Translations under genes and position numbers: made by a program
Assembly (NCBI GenBank): GCA_020249415.1
Contig: JADCFR010000204.1
Location: forward strand, 1-9,674
Direction of reading: 5' to 3'
DNA length: 9,674 nt
Source of the DNA: Roseomonas sp.
GTDB taxonomy: Bacteria > Pseudomonadota > Alphaproteobacteria > Acetobacterales > Acetobacteraceae
Shown: positions 1-6,944 of the stretch, one piece after another
Layout: each line of letters starts with the position of its first letter
How positions within the stretch are numbered: the first letter of the stretch is position 1
Notes under the pieces: generated by a model
The model's input: the letters and a program-made list of their open reading frames with translations, nothing else
What the model was told of the DNA's origin: nothing
Databases searched by the model: none

Positions 1-2
1 CA

Positions 3-548
3 CTTTCCTATGACATCGCGATCCGTATCGAAGATGAAGGCCGGCCTGATCTGGCCGCGATGGTAGAGGTACTGGAATATACCGAGGGCCATGTCTTTAC
101 CGATGCACGCCTGAAGGTCTTCGCCTTGCGGGTGAAACATCCCCCGGTGACGGAGTGTTTTGCGCTGCGCTTTGATCATGCCGCGGGTTCGGTGGTTTTT
201 TCGGCGGACACCGCGTATTTTCCGCTGCTTGCTGCCTTTGCGCGCGGCGCTGATATTCTTGTGCATGAGGCGATTTATGAACCAGGTGTGGATCGGCTGG
301 TGGCGCGTGTCGGCAATGGCGTGCGGTTGAAGCAGCATCTGCTGGATAGCCATACGCTGGCGGAGGATGTCGGGCGCATCGCCGCAGAGGCTGGCATTGG
401 GCTGCTCGCGCTCAATCATCTGGTGCCGGCGGATGATCCGCTCGTGACGGAACAGCATTGGGTGGAAGCGGTGCGCACCCAATACGCTGGGCCATTGGTT
501 GTTGGGCGCGATGGTCTGGTGCTGCCACTATCAAGCAACAGCGCATGA
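3..548 (+). CDS. MBL-fold metallo-hydrolase, C-terminal part (5' end outside window)
   Basis: The reading frame is open from the first bases of the window, so the gene starts upstream; about 181 residues are visible. The visible part matches the second half of a metallo-beta-lactamase-fold hydrolase of the ribonuclease Z/arylsulfatase-like group. SADTAYF supplies the metal-bridging Asp. ADILVHEAIYE is the typical strand-helix after it. DSHTLAEDVGRIA and LNHLVP follow, the latter with the last metal-binding His. The N-terminal HxHxDH motif would lie before the window and cannot be checked. Its TGA overlaps the ATG of the next gene (ATGA, 545-548), so it is the upstream member of an operon with a flavin monooxygenase and a DUF2783 protein. 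In that context it probably hydrolyses a small-molecule ester, lactone or ring-cleavage product; this is an inference. It is unlikely to be the DNA-repair exonuclease that often accompanies the ligase further along, because its partners here are catabolic. Confidence 0.85.
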   Translation, partial: LSYDIAIRIEDEGRPDLAAMVEVLEYTEGHVFTDARLKVFALRVKHPPVTECFALRFDHAAGSVVFSADTAYFPLLAAFARGADILVHEAIYEPGVDRLVARVGNGVRLKQHLLDSHTLAEDVGRIAAEAGIGLLALNHLVPADDPLVTEQHWVEAVRTQYAGPLVVGRDGLVLPLSSNSA

Positions 549-2107
549 AGCCTGCCGAGCCCTTTGCGCGTTTTGCCTATCAACGCCACGCGGATCAGGC
601 GCGTGCCAAGCCTGCATCCTATCCTGTGGTCATTATCGGCGCGGGGCCGGTTGGTCTGACGCTTGCCATTGATCTCAAGCTCCGCGGCATTGATTGCGTG
701 CTACTGGATGATCAGGACCGCATCGGGGAGGGGTCGCGCGCCATCTGTTTTGCCAAGCGCACGCTGGAGATTTGGGATCGCCTTGGCTGCGCCGCGCCAA
801 TGCTGGACAAGGGCGTGCGGTGGAATATCGGTAAGGTCTTTCAGCATGAGAAATTACTCTACCACTTCGATCTACTGCCAGAACCCGGCCACAAAATGCC
901 GGCCTTCATCAATTTGCAGCAATATTACGCGGAGAAATTCCTGGTGGATCGCGCCCAGGCTTTGGGCGTTGATCTGCGCTGGCTCAACCGTGTGGTCGGC
1001 CTGCAATCAGGTGAACAAGGCGCATGCATCGTAGTTGAAACGCCCGATGGCAGCTATTCTCTTGATGCGCGTTATGTCATTGCGTGCGATGGCGCGCGTT
1101 CGCCCATGCGCAGCATGCTTGGCCTTGAATTCATGGGTGAGCAGTTCGAGGATCAATTCCTGATCGCCGATGTGCGCATGACAGCGGAATTCCCGGTGGA
1201 ACGCTGGTTCTGGTTCGATCCGCCCTTTCATGGCGGCAAATCCTGCCTTTTGCACAAGCAGCCCGATGATGTCTGGCGCATTGATCTGCAGCTTTCACCC
1301 GATGCGGATACGGAATATGAAAGGCGGCCCGAAGTGGTGCGCCCGCGCATTGAACGCATGTTTGGCCATGGTGATTTCGACTTGGAATGGATTTCCGTCT
1401 ATCGTTTTCAGTGCCGTCGGCTTGAGCGTTTTGTGCATGGCGCAGTGATTTTCGCGGGTGATGCGGCGCATCAGGTCTCGCCCTTTGGGGCGCGCGGCGC
1501 CAATTCCGGCGTGCAGGATGCGGATAATCTTGGCTGGAAGATCGCCGCTGCTTTGCGGGGCAGGTCAGGGCTGATCGCAAGCTATGATCAGGAACGTTCG
1601 CAAGCGGCAGATGAAAATATCCTGCATTCAACGCGCGCGACAGATTTCATCGCGCCCCGCCACAAGGCCGAGGCGCGTTTTCGCAATGCGGCGTTGGCGC
1701 TGGCGCGGCAGACGGAGTTTGGTAAGCGCTTTGTGAATTCTGGTCGGCTCTCGACGCCCACCACCTATATGGCCAGTCCGCTTTCGACAGCGGATGATTT
1801 GCCCTGGGCTGCCGGTCCCACGCCCGGCGCGCCTATTCCGGATGCACCGCTGGGTAATGGATATCTCAGCGAATATCTGGGACAGGGTTTCGCCCTGCTG
1901 CATTGGCGGGGCGGTGGTGAGGCACTGTATGTGGAAGGGCTGCCCATGATTGCTGTGTCGGATCATGACGAGGCATTGATTGCGCGTTTTGCACTGACAC
2001 CTGGCGCCGCCTATCTCATTCGGCCTGATCGCCATGTCGCTGCGCGTTTTCACAATCCTGAGCCAGCAGCTTTGGCTGCGGCACTCAACAAGGCAAATGC
2101 TGCATGA
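545..2107 (+). CDS. FAD-dependent aromatic-ring monooxygenase (MhpA/PCP hydroxylase-like)
   Basis: A 520-aa class A flavoprotein monooxygenase, expected to use NAD(P)H and O2 to hydroxylate a phenolic or related substrate in the cytoplasm. The FAD-binding Rossmann motif VVIIGAGPVGLTLA lies at residues 28-41. The DG motif, which contacts both FAD and NAD(P)H, is CDGARSPMRS at 181-190. The GD motif VIFAGDAAH, for the FAD ribityl chain, is at 301-309 and is followed by SPFGARGANSGVQDADNLGWK. The C-terminal part (about 440-505, ending AYLIRPDRHVAARF) looks like the thioredoxin-like domain of 3-(3-hydroxyphenyl)propionate or pentachlorophenol hydroxylases, and the length fits that group. The ATG at 545 is preferred over an in-frame ATG at 458: it makes the ATGA overlap with the hydrolase stop, while the longer version would run about 90 bases into that gene. 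The stop in turn overlaps the DUF2783 start. The substrate cannot be read from the sequence. Confidence 0.9.
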   Translation: MKPAEPFARFAYQRHADQARAKPASYPVVIIGAGPVGLTLAIDLKLRGIDCVLLDDQDRIGEGSRAICFAKRTLEIWDRLGCAAPMLDKGVRWNIGKVFQHEKLLYHFDLLPEPGHKMPAFINLQQYYAEKFLVDRAQALGVDLRWLNRVVGLQSGEQGACIVVETPDGSYSLDARYVIACDGARSPMRSMLGLEFMGEQFEDQFLIADVRMTAEFPVERWFWFDPPFHGGKSCLLHKQPDDVWRIDLQLSPDADTEYERRPEVVRPRIERMFGHGDFDLEWISVYRFQCRRLERFVHGAVIFAGDAAHQVSPFGARGANSGVQDADNLGWKIAAALRGRSGLIASYDQERSQAADENILHSTRATDFIAPRHKAEARFRNAALALARQTEFGKRFVNSGRLSTPTTYMASPLSTADDLPWAAGPTPGAPIPDAPLGNGYLSEYLGQGFALLHWRGGGEALYVEGLPMIAVSDHDEALIARFALTPGAAYLIRPDRHVAARFHNPEPAALAAALNKANAA

Positions 2108-2322
2108 CAGGGCTAGATACCAAGGCGCGTTTCGCGGATCCCGATGCGGCCTATCGCGCCATCATCGAAGCACATCGCGGCCTGACAGAAAGCGAGAGCG
2201 CGGAGTTGAACGCGGCCTTGGTGTTGATTTTGGCCAATCAGCTTGGGGATATGGCGATGTTGCATGAGGCCCTGGTACTTGCACAGCGGTCAATCAAAGG
2301 ACTTCGCGATCCTCATGCTTAG
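2104..2322 (+). CDS. DUF2783 family small protein
   Basis: A 72-aa acidic, probably all-helical protein. The segments FADPDAAYRAIIEAHRGL, ESESAELNAALVLILANQLG and DMAMLHEALVLAQ are the pattern I recognise as DUF2783. This family is known for sitting directly after MhpA-like FAD monooxygenases; its biochemical role is unknown. The ATG overlaps the TGA of the monooxygenase gene (ATGA, 2104-2107), so translation is probably coupled and the two proteins made in a fixed ratio. That arrangement suggests a partner or stabilising subunit of the monooxygenase, which is inference. There is no signal peptide, transmembrane segment or cysteine pair. It closes the operon; no obvious stem-loop terminator follows the stop. 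Confidence 0.85.
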   Translation: MTGLDTKARFADPDAAYRAIIEAHRGLTESESAELNAALVLILANQLGDMAMLHEALVLAQRSIKGLRDPHA

Positions 2323-2404
2323 ATCGTCAGATGCATCCCTCTGTACGGCTAGTGACTTCTCACGCGTTTCGAAAGAGCAAGGCGGCGCAATGAAGGGAGG
2401 TATC

Positions 2405-2518
2405 ATGAAAAAAAATTTCATCAGATGCTTGCATGGTCACGTGCGCAGAGGCGCACAATCCGAACCGTCGCGCCAATGGGGATACCCGGAAGGATTGGGG
2501 CGCTTCCGTCCCCTTTAA
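2405..2518 (+). CDS. Possible 37-aa small protein or leader peptide
   Basis: A 37-codon ORF (MKKNFIRCLHGHVRRGAQ..., ending GRFRPL) has one of the strongest ribosome-binding sites in the window: AGGGAGG at 2394-2400, four bases before the ATG. The peptide is very basic and resembles no family I know. Its stop codon lies 15 bases before the proposed start of the glycosyltransferase gene. It could therefore be a leader peptide coupling translation to that gene, the decayed start of an older gene, or chance. The 3' end of the ORF can form a short hairpin (GGGGCG, loop CTTC, CG-T-CCCC, 2499-2514) followed by only three T. Conservation has not been tested. Confidence 0.3.
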   Translation: MKKNFIRCLHGHVRRGAQSEPSRQWGYPEGLGRFRPL

Positions 2519-2523
2519 TGATT

Positions 2524-2529
2524 GGAGAG
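2524..2529 (+). promoter_or_regulatory. Ribosome-binding site that decides the GT2 start
   Basis: GGAGAG lies four to six bases before a GTG at 2534. It falls inside the ORF if translation began at the TTG at 2522, which has no such site upstream. It therefore favours the GTG start. Confidence 0.5.
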
Positions 2530-2533
2530 AATT

Positions 2534-3271
2534 GTGCGATTTCCGTTGGTCATGCGCGGGCTATTCAGAAGCGGGGCTTGGTCTGAAACGCCGATTCTCA
2601 TTCCGGCCTTCAACAACCCCTCCTATTGCCGCATGATGGTGAATCAGCTTTGCGCCTTGGGCCTTTCCCGCGTGGTGATTATTGATAACGCGTCCACGAC
2701 AGAGGAAATGAAGCGTGAATTGCTGGACTTGGAAGAACGCGTTCATGTCATTCGCCTTGGTAAGAACGCCGGCCCCAAATACTTCGCACGAAACTGGTTT
2801 TTTTATGTTCAATTGCCGCAGATTTTCTGCGTTACTGATCCAGATCTCGCCTTCAATAGGAATTTGCCAAATGATTTTTTGGAAATTTTGTTTGCTTTGA
2901 CGCAGAAACACAGGATAGGCAAGGCAGGCTTCGCACTTGATATCCAGGACAGTGAGAAATTTCGTGAGATAGAGCTGGAATTCAAGGGAAAGTCCTATGA
3001 TATTGTTTCTTGGGAAAAGCAGTTCTGGCAGAAACAGATCGGGCTTACCCAGGGTCTTGATCCGGTGTTTTTGGCGGATATCGATACAACCTTTGCACTC
3101 TACAATAAGAATCACTTTGTGCGGAAGAAATTGGGTTTCTACCGCGCCCTCCGCGTCGCAGGAAACTTTACCGCACGCCATCTACCCTGGTACCGCGAAA
3201 GCCTCATCGGTCGGACGGAAGAAATGGCCTATGCCAATACGCAAAAATTCTCCTGGTACTCGAATTCCTGA
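2534..3271 (+). CDS. GT2-like glycosyltransferase
   Basis: About 245 aa from the GTG; the ORF itself is open from a TTG at 2522 (249 aa), and an ATG at 2552 is a further option. Numbering from the TTG, residues 23-58 (TPILIPAFNNPSYCRMMV... then SRVVIIDNAS) are the first beta-strand, helix and second strand of a GT-A nucleotide-sugar-binding fold. CVTDPDLAF (103-111) carries the Asp-Pro-Asp that fills the DXD metal/nucleotide role. ARHLPWY (218-224) matches the HLPWY segment seen near the C-terminus of some small bacterial GT2-like enzymes. No signal peptide or transmembrane helix is visible, so it probably acts in the cytoplasm on a lipid- or protein-linked glycan. Donor and acceptor sugars are unknown. 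Runs of T and a lower GC content (22 of 60 bases G/C at 2821-2880) set it apart from flanking genes and suggest acquisition. It ends two bases before the stop of the opposing glycosyltransferase gene. Confidence 0.8.
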   Translation: MRFPLVMRGLFRSGAWSETPILIPAFNNPSYCRMMVNQLCALGLSRVVIIDNASTTEEMKRELLDLEERVHVIRLGKNAGPKYFARNWFFYVQLPQIFCVTDPDLAFNRNLPNDFLEILFALTQKHRIGKAGFALDIQDSEKFREIELEFKGKSYDIVSWEKQFWQKQIGLTQGLDPVFLADIDTTFALYNKNHFVRKKLGFYRALRVAGNFTARHLPWYRESLIGRTEEMAYANTQKFSWYSNS

Positions 3272-3273
3272 AT

Positions 3274-4077
3274 CTATTTTTGTCGGCTCTTGAAAAAATT
3301 CTGCACAGATTTATAGAAACGACCATTCATATAGATCAGTAACATCAAAAAAATCCTGGGCGAGAAATAATTCTTGCGAATATGCGCAAAGCGGACCAAT
3401 GGACGCTTCACCTTGGAATAATGCTTGCGAAACACTCGTGTATGCCCATTTGGCACGACGGAATAAACGACGCCTTCGGCCTCAGCATTGAAAAGTCGCC
3501 AAGGATGATGTTGCAGAAGCGGTTCGATGGCTCGAGTATAGGCAATGGGTCCGGTCGTCTTCAGGACCGCCTCTTTGCCAACCCCGTCATGGAGCGGGTC
3601 ATAATTTCGCAGATTGTCAAGGACGTGGGAGATGACAGCACGCAGGAAGGGATGGCCCGCGCGTGCCATGATGTGCCACTGCTGAAATTCAGAAGAAATA
3701 CCGAGTTTTGGGTGAAAACCATCTTTCGGATCCCGCCAATGTGACAGTAGAAATGCGTCATCCTCGCGCAATAATTCATCAAAAGGCTTGCGACAGCCTG
3801 ATTTGATGTCGAGATACACGCCACCCACCCGATACAATAGCAGATAGCGAAAAAAATCTGCGCGTGCGGCACCATAGGCAGGATGAATTGACTGAAAGGA
3901 CCGAAGGATTTTTGTGTCGTAGTTTTCGCGAATAAAACGAAGGCAGTCAGCATCATCGTAAAGCCTGTGCTCCCAATCCACATTCAGGGCTTTCAGCCCC
4001 CGAATATGCTCGACGAGGAACCCAGGCATTTGCTCCCGGGACGGATATGTCTGGTGAATGATCTTTGGGATTGCCAT
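3274..4077 (-). CDS. GT32/Och1-like glycosyltransferase (Gly_transf_sug, DXD region)
   Basis: A 267-aa protein opening with IPKIIHQTYPS, the typical N-terminus of the GT32 family, which includes bacterial capsule and LPS glycosyltransferases and yeast Och1. WEHRLYDDADC (35-45) and the core AARADFFRYLLLYRVGGVYLDIK (70-92) match the sugar-binding DXD region. Here the motif reads D-I-K (90-92) instead of the usual D-x-D. HIMARAGHPFL (135-145) and TTGPIAYTRAI (174-184) are further family segments. Near the C-terminus, IFLMLLIYM (242-250) is strongly hydrophobic and flanked by basic residues, so peripheral membrane attachment is plausible. The ATG has no clear Shine-Dalgarno sequence. The gene faces the GT2-like gene tail to tail and is divergent from the DNA ligase gene. 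It probably adds a sugar to a surface polysaccharide; the substrate is unknown. Confidence 0.85.
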   Translation of the reverse strand: MAIPKIIHQTYPSREQMPGFLVEHIRGLKALNVDWEHRLYDDADCLRFIRENYDTKILRSFQSIHPAYGAARADFFRYLLLYRVGGVYLDIKSGCRKPFDELLREDDAFLLSHWRDPKDGFHPKLGISSEFQQWHIMARAGHPFLRAVISHVLDNLRNYDPLHDGVGKEAVLKTTGPIAYTRAIEPLLQHHPWRLFNAEAEGVVYSVVPNGHTRVFRKHYSKVKRPLVRFAHIRKNYFSPRIFLMLLIYMNGRFYKSVQNFFKSRQK

Positions 4078-4212
4078 TTATGCTTTGTATGAGATTGTCA
4101 GGCAAAACCATGATAATGGGTGAGGGAAAAAACACAACTCATGGCAATACAACCCTGGACCATCAACGCCTTGATGACCATATTCCCGGAATGAACCAAG
4201 AACATCGCAGCC
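4078..4212. other. Divergent intergenic region, GT32 gene / DNA ligase
   Basis: These 135 bases must hold the promoters of both flanking genes. A weak candidate for the - strand gene is TTGCCT with CATAAA about 17 bases further on, close to the ATG. I see no convincing -10 for the ligase gene and no good Shine-Dalgarno sequence for either gene. An ATG at 4141 is in the ligase frame but is stopped by TGA after 17 codons, so it does not extend the ligase. Confidence 0.4.
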
Positions 4213-5796
4213 ATGAGCCTGCCGGCCTTTGCTGAGCTATTGGAAAGGCTTGTCTTTTCCCCTGGCCGGAACGCCAAGCTGGCGTTGCTTTGCCAGTGGT
4301 TCGCGGTTCAACCAGACCCCGAACGCGGCCTTGGCCTCGCCGCCATCACCGAAAGCCTGAAGCTTACCACCGCCAGACCGGCCATGCTCCGCGAGATCAC
4401 CATGGCGCGAGTAGACCCTGAGCTGTTCCGGCTTTCCTATGATTATGTCGGCGATCTCGCGGAAACCATTGCGCTGATCTGGCCGAAGCGCGCTGGCGTC
4501 AATGCGCCGCCGCCGGCGCTTTCCGATATCATCGGCGCGCTCGAAACCAGCTCAAAACCCGAGGTGCCGGCAATGATTGCTGGCTGGCTGGACACACTCG
4601 ATGCAAGCGGGCGGCTCGCCCTGATCAAGCTACTCACCGGCGGGTTGCGCGTGGGGGTATCAGCCCGGCTGGCGCGCGTCGCACTCGCGGAATGGTCCGG
4701 CACGTCGGTAGAAGCGATTGAGGAAGCCTGGCACGCCATCCCCGCGCCCTATCAGCCGCTTTTCGCCTGGCTGGAAGGCCGTGCGCCACAGCCCGACCCG
4801 CGCACCGCCCCCGTCTTTCGTCCGTTGATGCTGGCGCATCCCTTGGAAGAAGCCGATCTCGCTGGGCTTGATCCCGCTGCCTATTGCGCCGAATGGAAAT
4901 GGGATGGCATTCGCGTGCAGGTCACTTCGGGACCGGGTGGTGCGCGGCTCTGGAGCCGTGGGGCCGAGGATATCTCTGCAAGCTTTCCTGAAATCATTGC
5001 GGGGTTGGATTTCCACGCGGTGCTGGATGGTGAACTACTCGTGCTGCGGGATGGCGAGGTGGCGCCCTTTGCCGATGTGCAGCAAAGGCTGAACCGCAAA
5101 AGCGTCAGTGCGAAATTGCAACGCGATTATCCGGTGGCGATCCGGCTTTATGATTTGTTATTCGAGGGCGGCGATGATTTGCGCCCCCTGCCCTTTGCCG
5201 AGCGGCGCGCGCGGCTGGAAGCCTGGTATCAGCGCCAGCAACCTCCGCGCATGGATCTCTCCGCGCTGATACCCTTCAGCCAGATCAGCGAATTGCAGGC
5301 GCTGCGCGGTGGCGCGCGGGATGCGGCAATCGAGGGCCTCATGTTGAAGCGCGCGGATGGTCCCTATCTGCCAGGGCGTGTGAAGGGGCAATGGTGGAAA
5401 TGGAAGCGCGCGCCGCTCACGCTTGATGCGGTGCTGATGTACGCGCAGCGCGGCCATGGCAAGCGAAGCAGCTTCTATTCAGATTACACCTTTGGCGTCT
5501 GGCGGGAAGACGGCGAATTGGTCCCGATCGGCAAGGCCTATTCCGGCTATACGGATGAGGAATTGGCCTGGCTTGATCGCTGGATCCGCAACCACACCGT
5601 GGACCGCTTTGGCCCGGTGCGGGAAGTGGAAAAACAGCTTGTACTGGAAGTGGCCTTTGACGCGGCGCAACGCAGCACCCGGCATAAATCCGGTGTGGCG
5701 CTGCGCTTTCCGCGCATTGCACGCATCAGGCGGGATAAGCCAGCCGAGGAAGCGGATCGGCTGGAGGCCGCACTAGCCTTCATCGGGCAGGATTGA
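4213..5796 (+). CDS. ATP-dependent DNA ligase (cisplatin damage response type)
   Basis: A 527-aa enzyme that seals nicks in DNA using ATP. The N-terminal ~200 residues are the helical DNA-binding domain. The nucleotidyltransferase domain carries motif I EWKWDGIRV (227-235), with Lys229 as the residue adenylated by ATP. Other motifs are FHAVLDGELLVL (motif III, 267-278), AAIEGLMLKR (motif IV, 371-380) and GQWWKWKR (motif V, 392-399). The C-terminal OB-fold domain follows, ending in RSTRHKSGVALRFPRIARIR (487-506). All catalytic residues I can check are present and the length fits the family. This ligase commonly travels with an Lhr-type helicase, an MBL-fold exonuclease and the PdeM endonuclease; none of these adjoins it here. 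The downstream aldolase begins 53 bases later on the same strand, so the two may be co-transcribed although unrelated in function. No strong ribosome-binding site precedes the ATG. Confidence 0.93.
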   Translation: MSLPAFAELLERLVFSPGRNAKLALLCQWFAVQPDPERGLGLAAITESLKLTTARPAMLREITMARVDPELFRLSYDYVGDLAETIALIWPKRAGVNAPPPALSDIIGALETSSKPEVPAMIAGWLDTLDASGRLALIKLLTGGLRVGVSARLARVALAEWSGTSVEAIEEAWHAIPAPYQPLFAWLEGRAPQPDPRTAPVFRPLMLAHPLEEADLAGLDPAAYCAEWKWDGIRVQVTSGPGGARLWSRGAEDISASFPEIIAGLDFHAVLDGELLVLRDGEVAPFADVQQRLNRKSVSAKLQRDYPVAIRLYDLLFEGGDDLRPLPFAERRARLEAWYQRQQPPRMDLSALIPFSQISELQALRGGARDAAIEGLMLKRADGPYLPGRVKGQWWKWKRAPLTLDAVLMYAQRGHGKRSSFYSDYTFGVWREDGELVPIGKAYSGYTDEELAWLDRWIRNHTVDRFGPVREVEKQLVLEVAFDAAQRSTRHKSGVALRFPRIARIRRDKPAEEADRLEAALAFIGQD

Positions 5797-5849
5797 CCCG
5801 CGGCATCACGCATGCTGCGCTTGCTCAGCAATCCTGAAGGGGAAACACC

Positions 5850-6635
5850 ATGCCTATCGCGCCGAATTTCGCCCGCCGTCGCCTGGAAAAGGGCGAACTC
5901 GCCCTTGGCTTTGGCGTGCATCATTTGCGCACGCCCGCTGTTGGCATGATTGCCGCGGCATCTGGTTTTGATTGGCTGTTCATTGATATGGAACATGGCG
6001 CAATGAGCGTGGATGACGCGACGCGCATGGCCATGGCCGCGCTTTCGCAGGGCATCACGCCGATTGTGCGGTGTTGCAAGGATGCGCTGTTTGAAGGCAC
6101 GCGCTGCCTGGATAACGGCGCCATGGGCGTGGTGGTGCCGCATATTGATACTGCCGAGGAGGCCCGCATTGTGGTGCGCGCCTTCCGCTACCCACCACTT
6201 GGCGAGCGTTCCTGGGGCGGCCCGCCGGCACAATATGCCTTCCAGGTTTCCGATACCGCCGCGGCGCAGAAGGAATTGAATGAACAGATCATGGTGACCG
6301 TGATGATCGAAACACCGGAAGCGGTCGCGAATGCCGATGCCATCGCCGCTGTGCCGGGGGTGGATAGCCTCATGATCGGCACCTCGGACCTCACGGCTTC
6401 CATGGGCATTGCCGGGCAGATCGGTCACCCCGATGTGCGCGCGGCCTATGCCAAGGTGGCGGCGGCCTGCAAGGCGCATGGCAAGGTTATGGGCATGGGT
6501 GGTGTTTATGATGAGAAGGTCGCGCCTGAGTACATCGCCCTTGGCGCTCGGTTCTTGTTGAGCGGTTCGGACCACGCCTTCCTGATGGCAGGCGGTGGCG
6601 CGCGGGCGAAATTCCTGCGCGGCTTGCAGGGGTAA
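5850..6635 (+). CDS. HpcH/HpaI family class II aldolase
   Basis: A 261-aa TIM-barrel, metal-dependent aldolase of the group that cleaves 4-hydroxy-2-oxoacids or 2-dehydro-3-deoxyglucarate to pyruvate and an aldehyde. By analogy with HpaI the key residues are present. They are the catalytic His49 in FIDMEHGAMS, Arg74 in TPIVRC, the metal ligand Glu154 in VMIETPEAV, and the metal ligand Asp180 in IGTSDLTASMG. RSWGGPPAQYA (120-130) replaces the more usual GxRGxGxxRA-type segment, so substrate preference may differ. The ATG has a good ribosome-binding site, AAGGGG at 5837-5842, seven bases upstream. The gene follows the ligase by 53 bases and ends at a convergent stem-loop. No sugar-acid transporter or dehydratase lies next to it in the window, so the physiological substrate is open. 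Confidence 0.9.
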   Translation: MPIAPNFARRRLEKGELALGFGVHHLRTPAVGMIAAASGFDWLFIDMEHGAMSVDDATRMAMAALSQGITPIVRCCKDALFEGTRCLDNGAMGVVVPHIDTAEEARIVVRAFRYPPLGERSWGGPPAQYAFQVSDTAAAQKELNEQIMVTVMIETPEAVANADAIAAVPGVDSLMIGTSDLTASMGIAGQIGHPDVRAAYAKVAAACKAHGKVMGMGGVYDEKVAPEYIALGARFLLSGSDHAFLMAGGGARAKFLRGLQG

Positions 6636-6651
6636 AGTCGGCCGCATCGCC

Positions 6652-6683
6652 CAAGCCCCGCAAGCGCTGCTGCACGGGGCTTG
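6652..6683. terminator. Convergent stem-loop, probable bidirectional terminator
   Basis: CAAGCCCCG (6652-6660) and CGGGGCTTG (6675-6683) are perfect 9-bp inverted arms around a 14-base loop. The structure sits between the aldolase stop (6635) and the stop of the opposing 84-aa gene (6690), so it can serve both. No T-run follows on either strand; it would be the stem-only type common in GC-rich genomes, or a transcript-end stabiliser. Confidence 0.65.
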
Positions 6684-6689
6684 AGCGGG

Positions 6690-6944
6690 TTAGTGGCGGT
6701 CTTCGTCGCAGCCGCAATCGGGCTGCACCAGCTTCGCATCCTTGCGGATGATGTGAAAATCGATCCATTCCGCTACCAGGCGGCGCGCTTCGGTCATGGG
6801 CGCTTCCGGGTGGTGGATGCGGTAGAGCGTCGTGCAGGCATGGAAGGCCTGCGGATCATCGGCGCCAATGTCGCGCAATTCCCGATAGGCGGTGATGACC
6901 GCAGCTTCGCAGCGGCGGATGGTATGTGTTTGCTGTCGTGCCAT
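6690..6944 (-). CDS. Unrecognised 84-aa protein with C-terminal Cys-Gly-Cys, probable Fur target
   Basis: I do not recognise this protein. It is supported as a gene by a strong ribosome-binding site (AAGGAG on the - strand, 6956-6951, six bases before the ATG), an in-frame stop directly upstream, and a balanced composition. Most of it looks helical. Features include AAVITAYRELRDIG (14-27), a His/Pro segment YRIHHPEAP (41-49), EARRLVAEWIDFHII (52-66), and an acidic Cys-containing tail DCGCDEDRH (76-84). Together with His residues the tail could bind a metal; this is only a suggestion. There is no signal peptide or membrane helix. A Fur-like box lies about 140 bases upstream in the matching orientation, and fur is the next gene upstream on the same strand. 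That suggests iron-dependent expression and a role in iron handling or an iron-sparing response. Confidence 0.7.
   Translation of the reverse strand: MARQQTHTIRRCEAAVITAYRELRDIGADDPQAFHACTTLYRIHHPEAPMTEARRLVAEWIDFHIIRKDAKLVQPDCGCDEDRH

Larger units (their letters stand above)
2323..2533. other. AT-richer spacer between catabolic operon and glycosyltransferase
   Basis: About 210 bases separate the DUF2783 stop from the proposed glycosyltransferase start. Apart from the 37-codon ORF and its ribosome-binding site I see no RNA gene, repeat or clear promoter. The short GC hairpin near 2499-2514 ends in CCCCTTTA; this is too few T for a confident intrinsic terminator. Base composition drops here compared with the operon upstream. 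Confidence 0.5.

Noticed and set aside
458..544. Longer N-terminus for the monooxygenase from the ATG at 458
   Set aside because: It would overlap the hydrolase gene by about 90 bases; the ATGA junction at 545 is the normal coupled start.
1131..1631. - strand ORF of 166 codons inside the monooxygenase gene
   Set aside because: It is antisense to conserved flavoprotein motifs, with Pro/Arg/His-rich shadow composition.
4141..4194. 17-codon ORF before the ligase, in the same frame
   Set aside because: It has no ribosome-binding site and ends with TGA before the ligase ATG; probably chance.
5547..6647. Long - strand ORF of 366 codons antisense to the ligase end and the aldolase
   Set aside because: It lies opposite two well-supported genes, has Arg/His-rich composition typical of antisense frames, and shows no family motifs.
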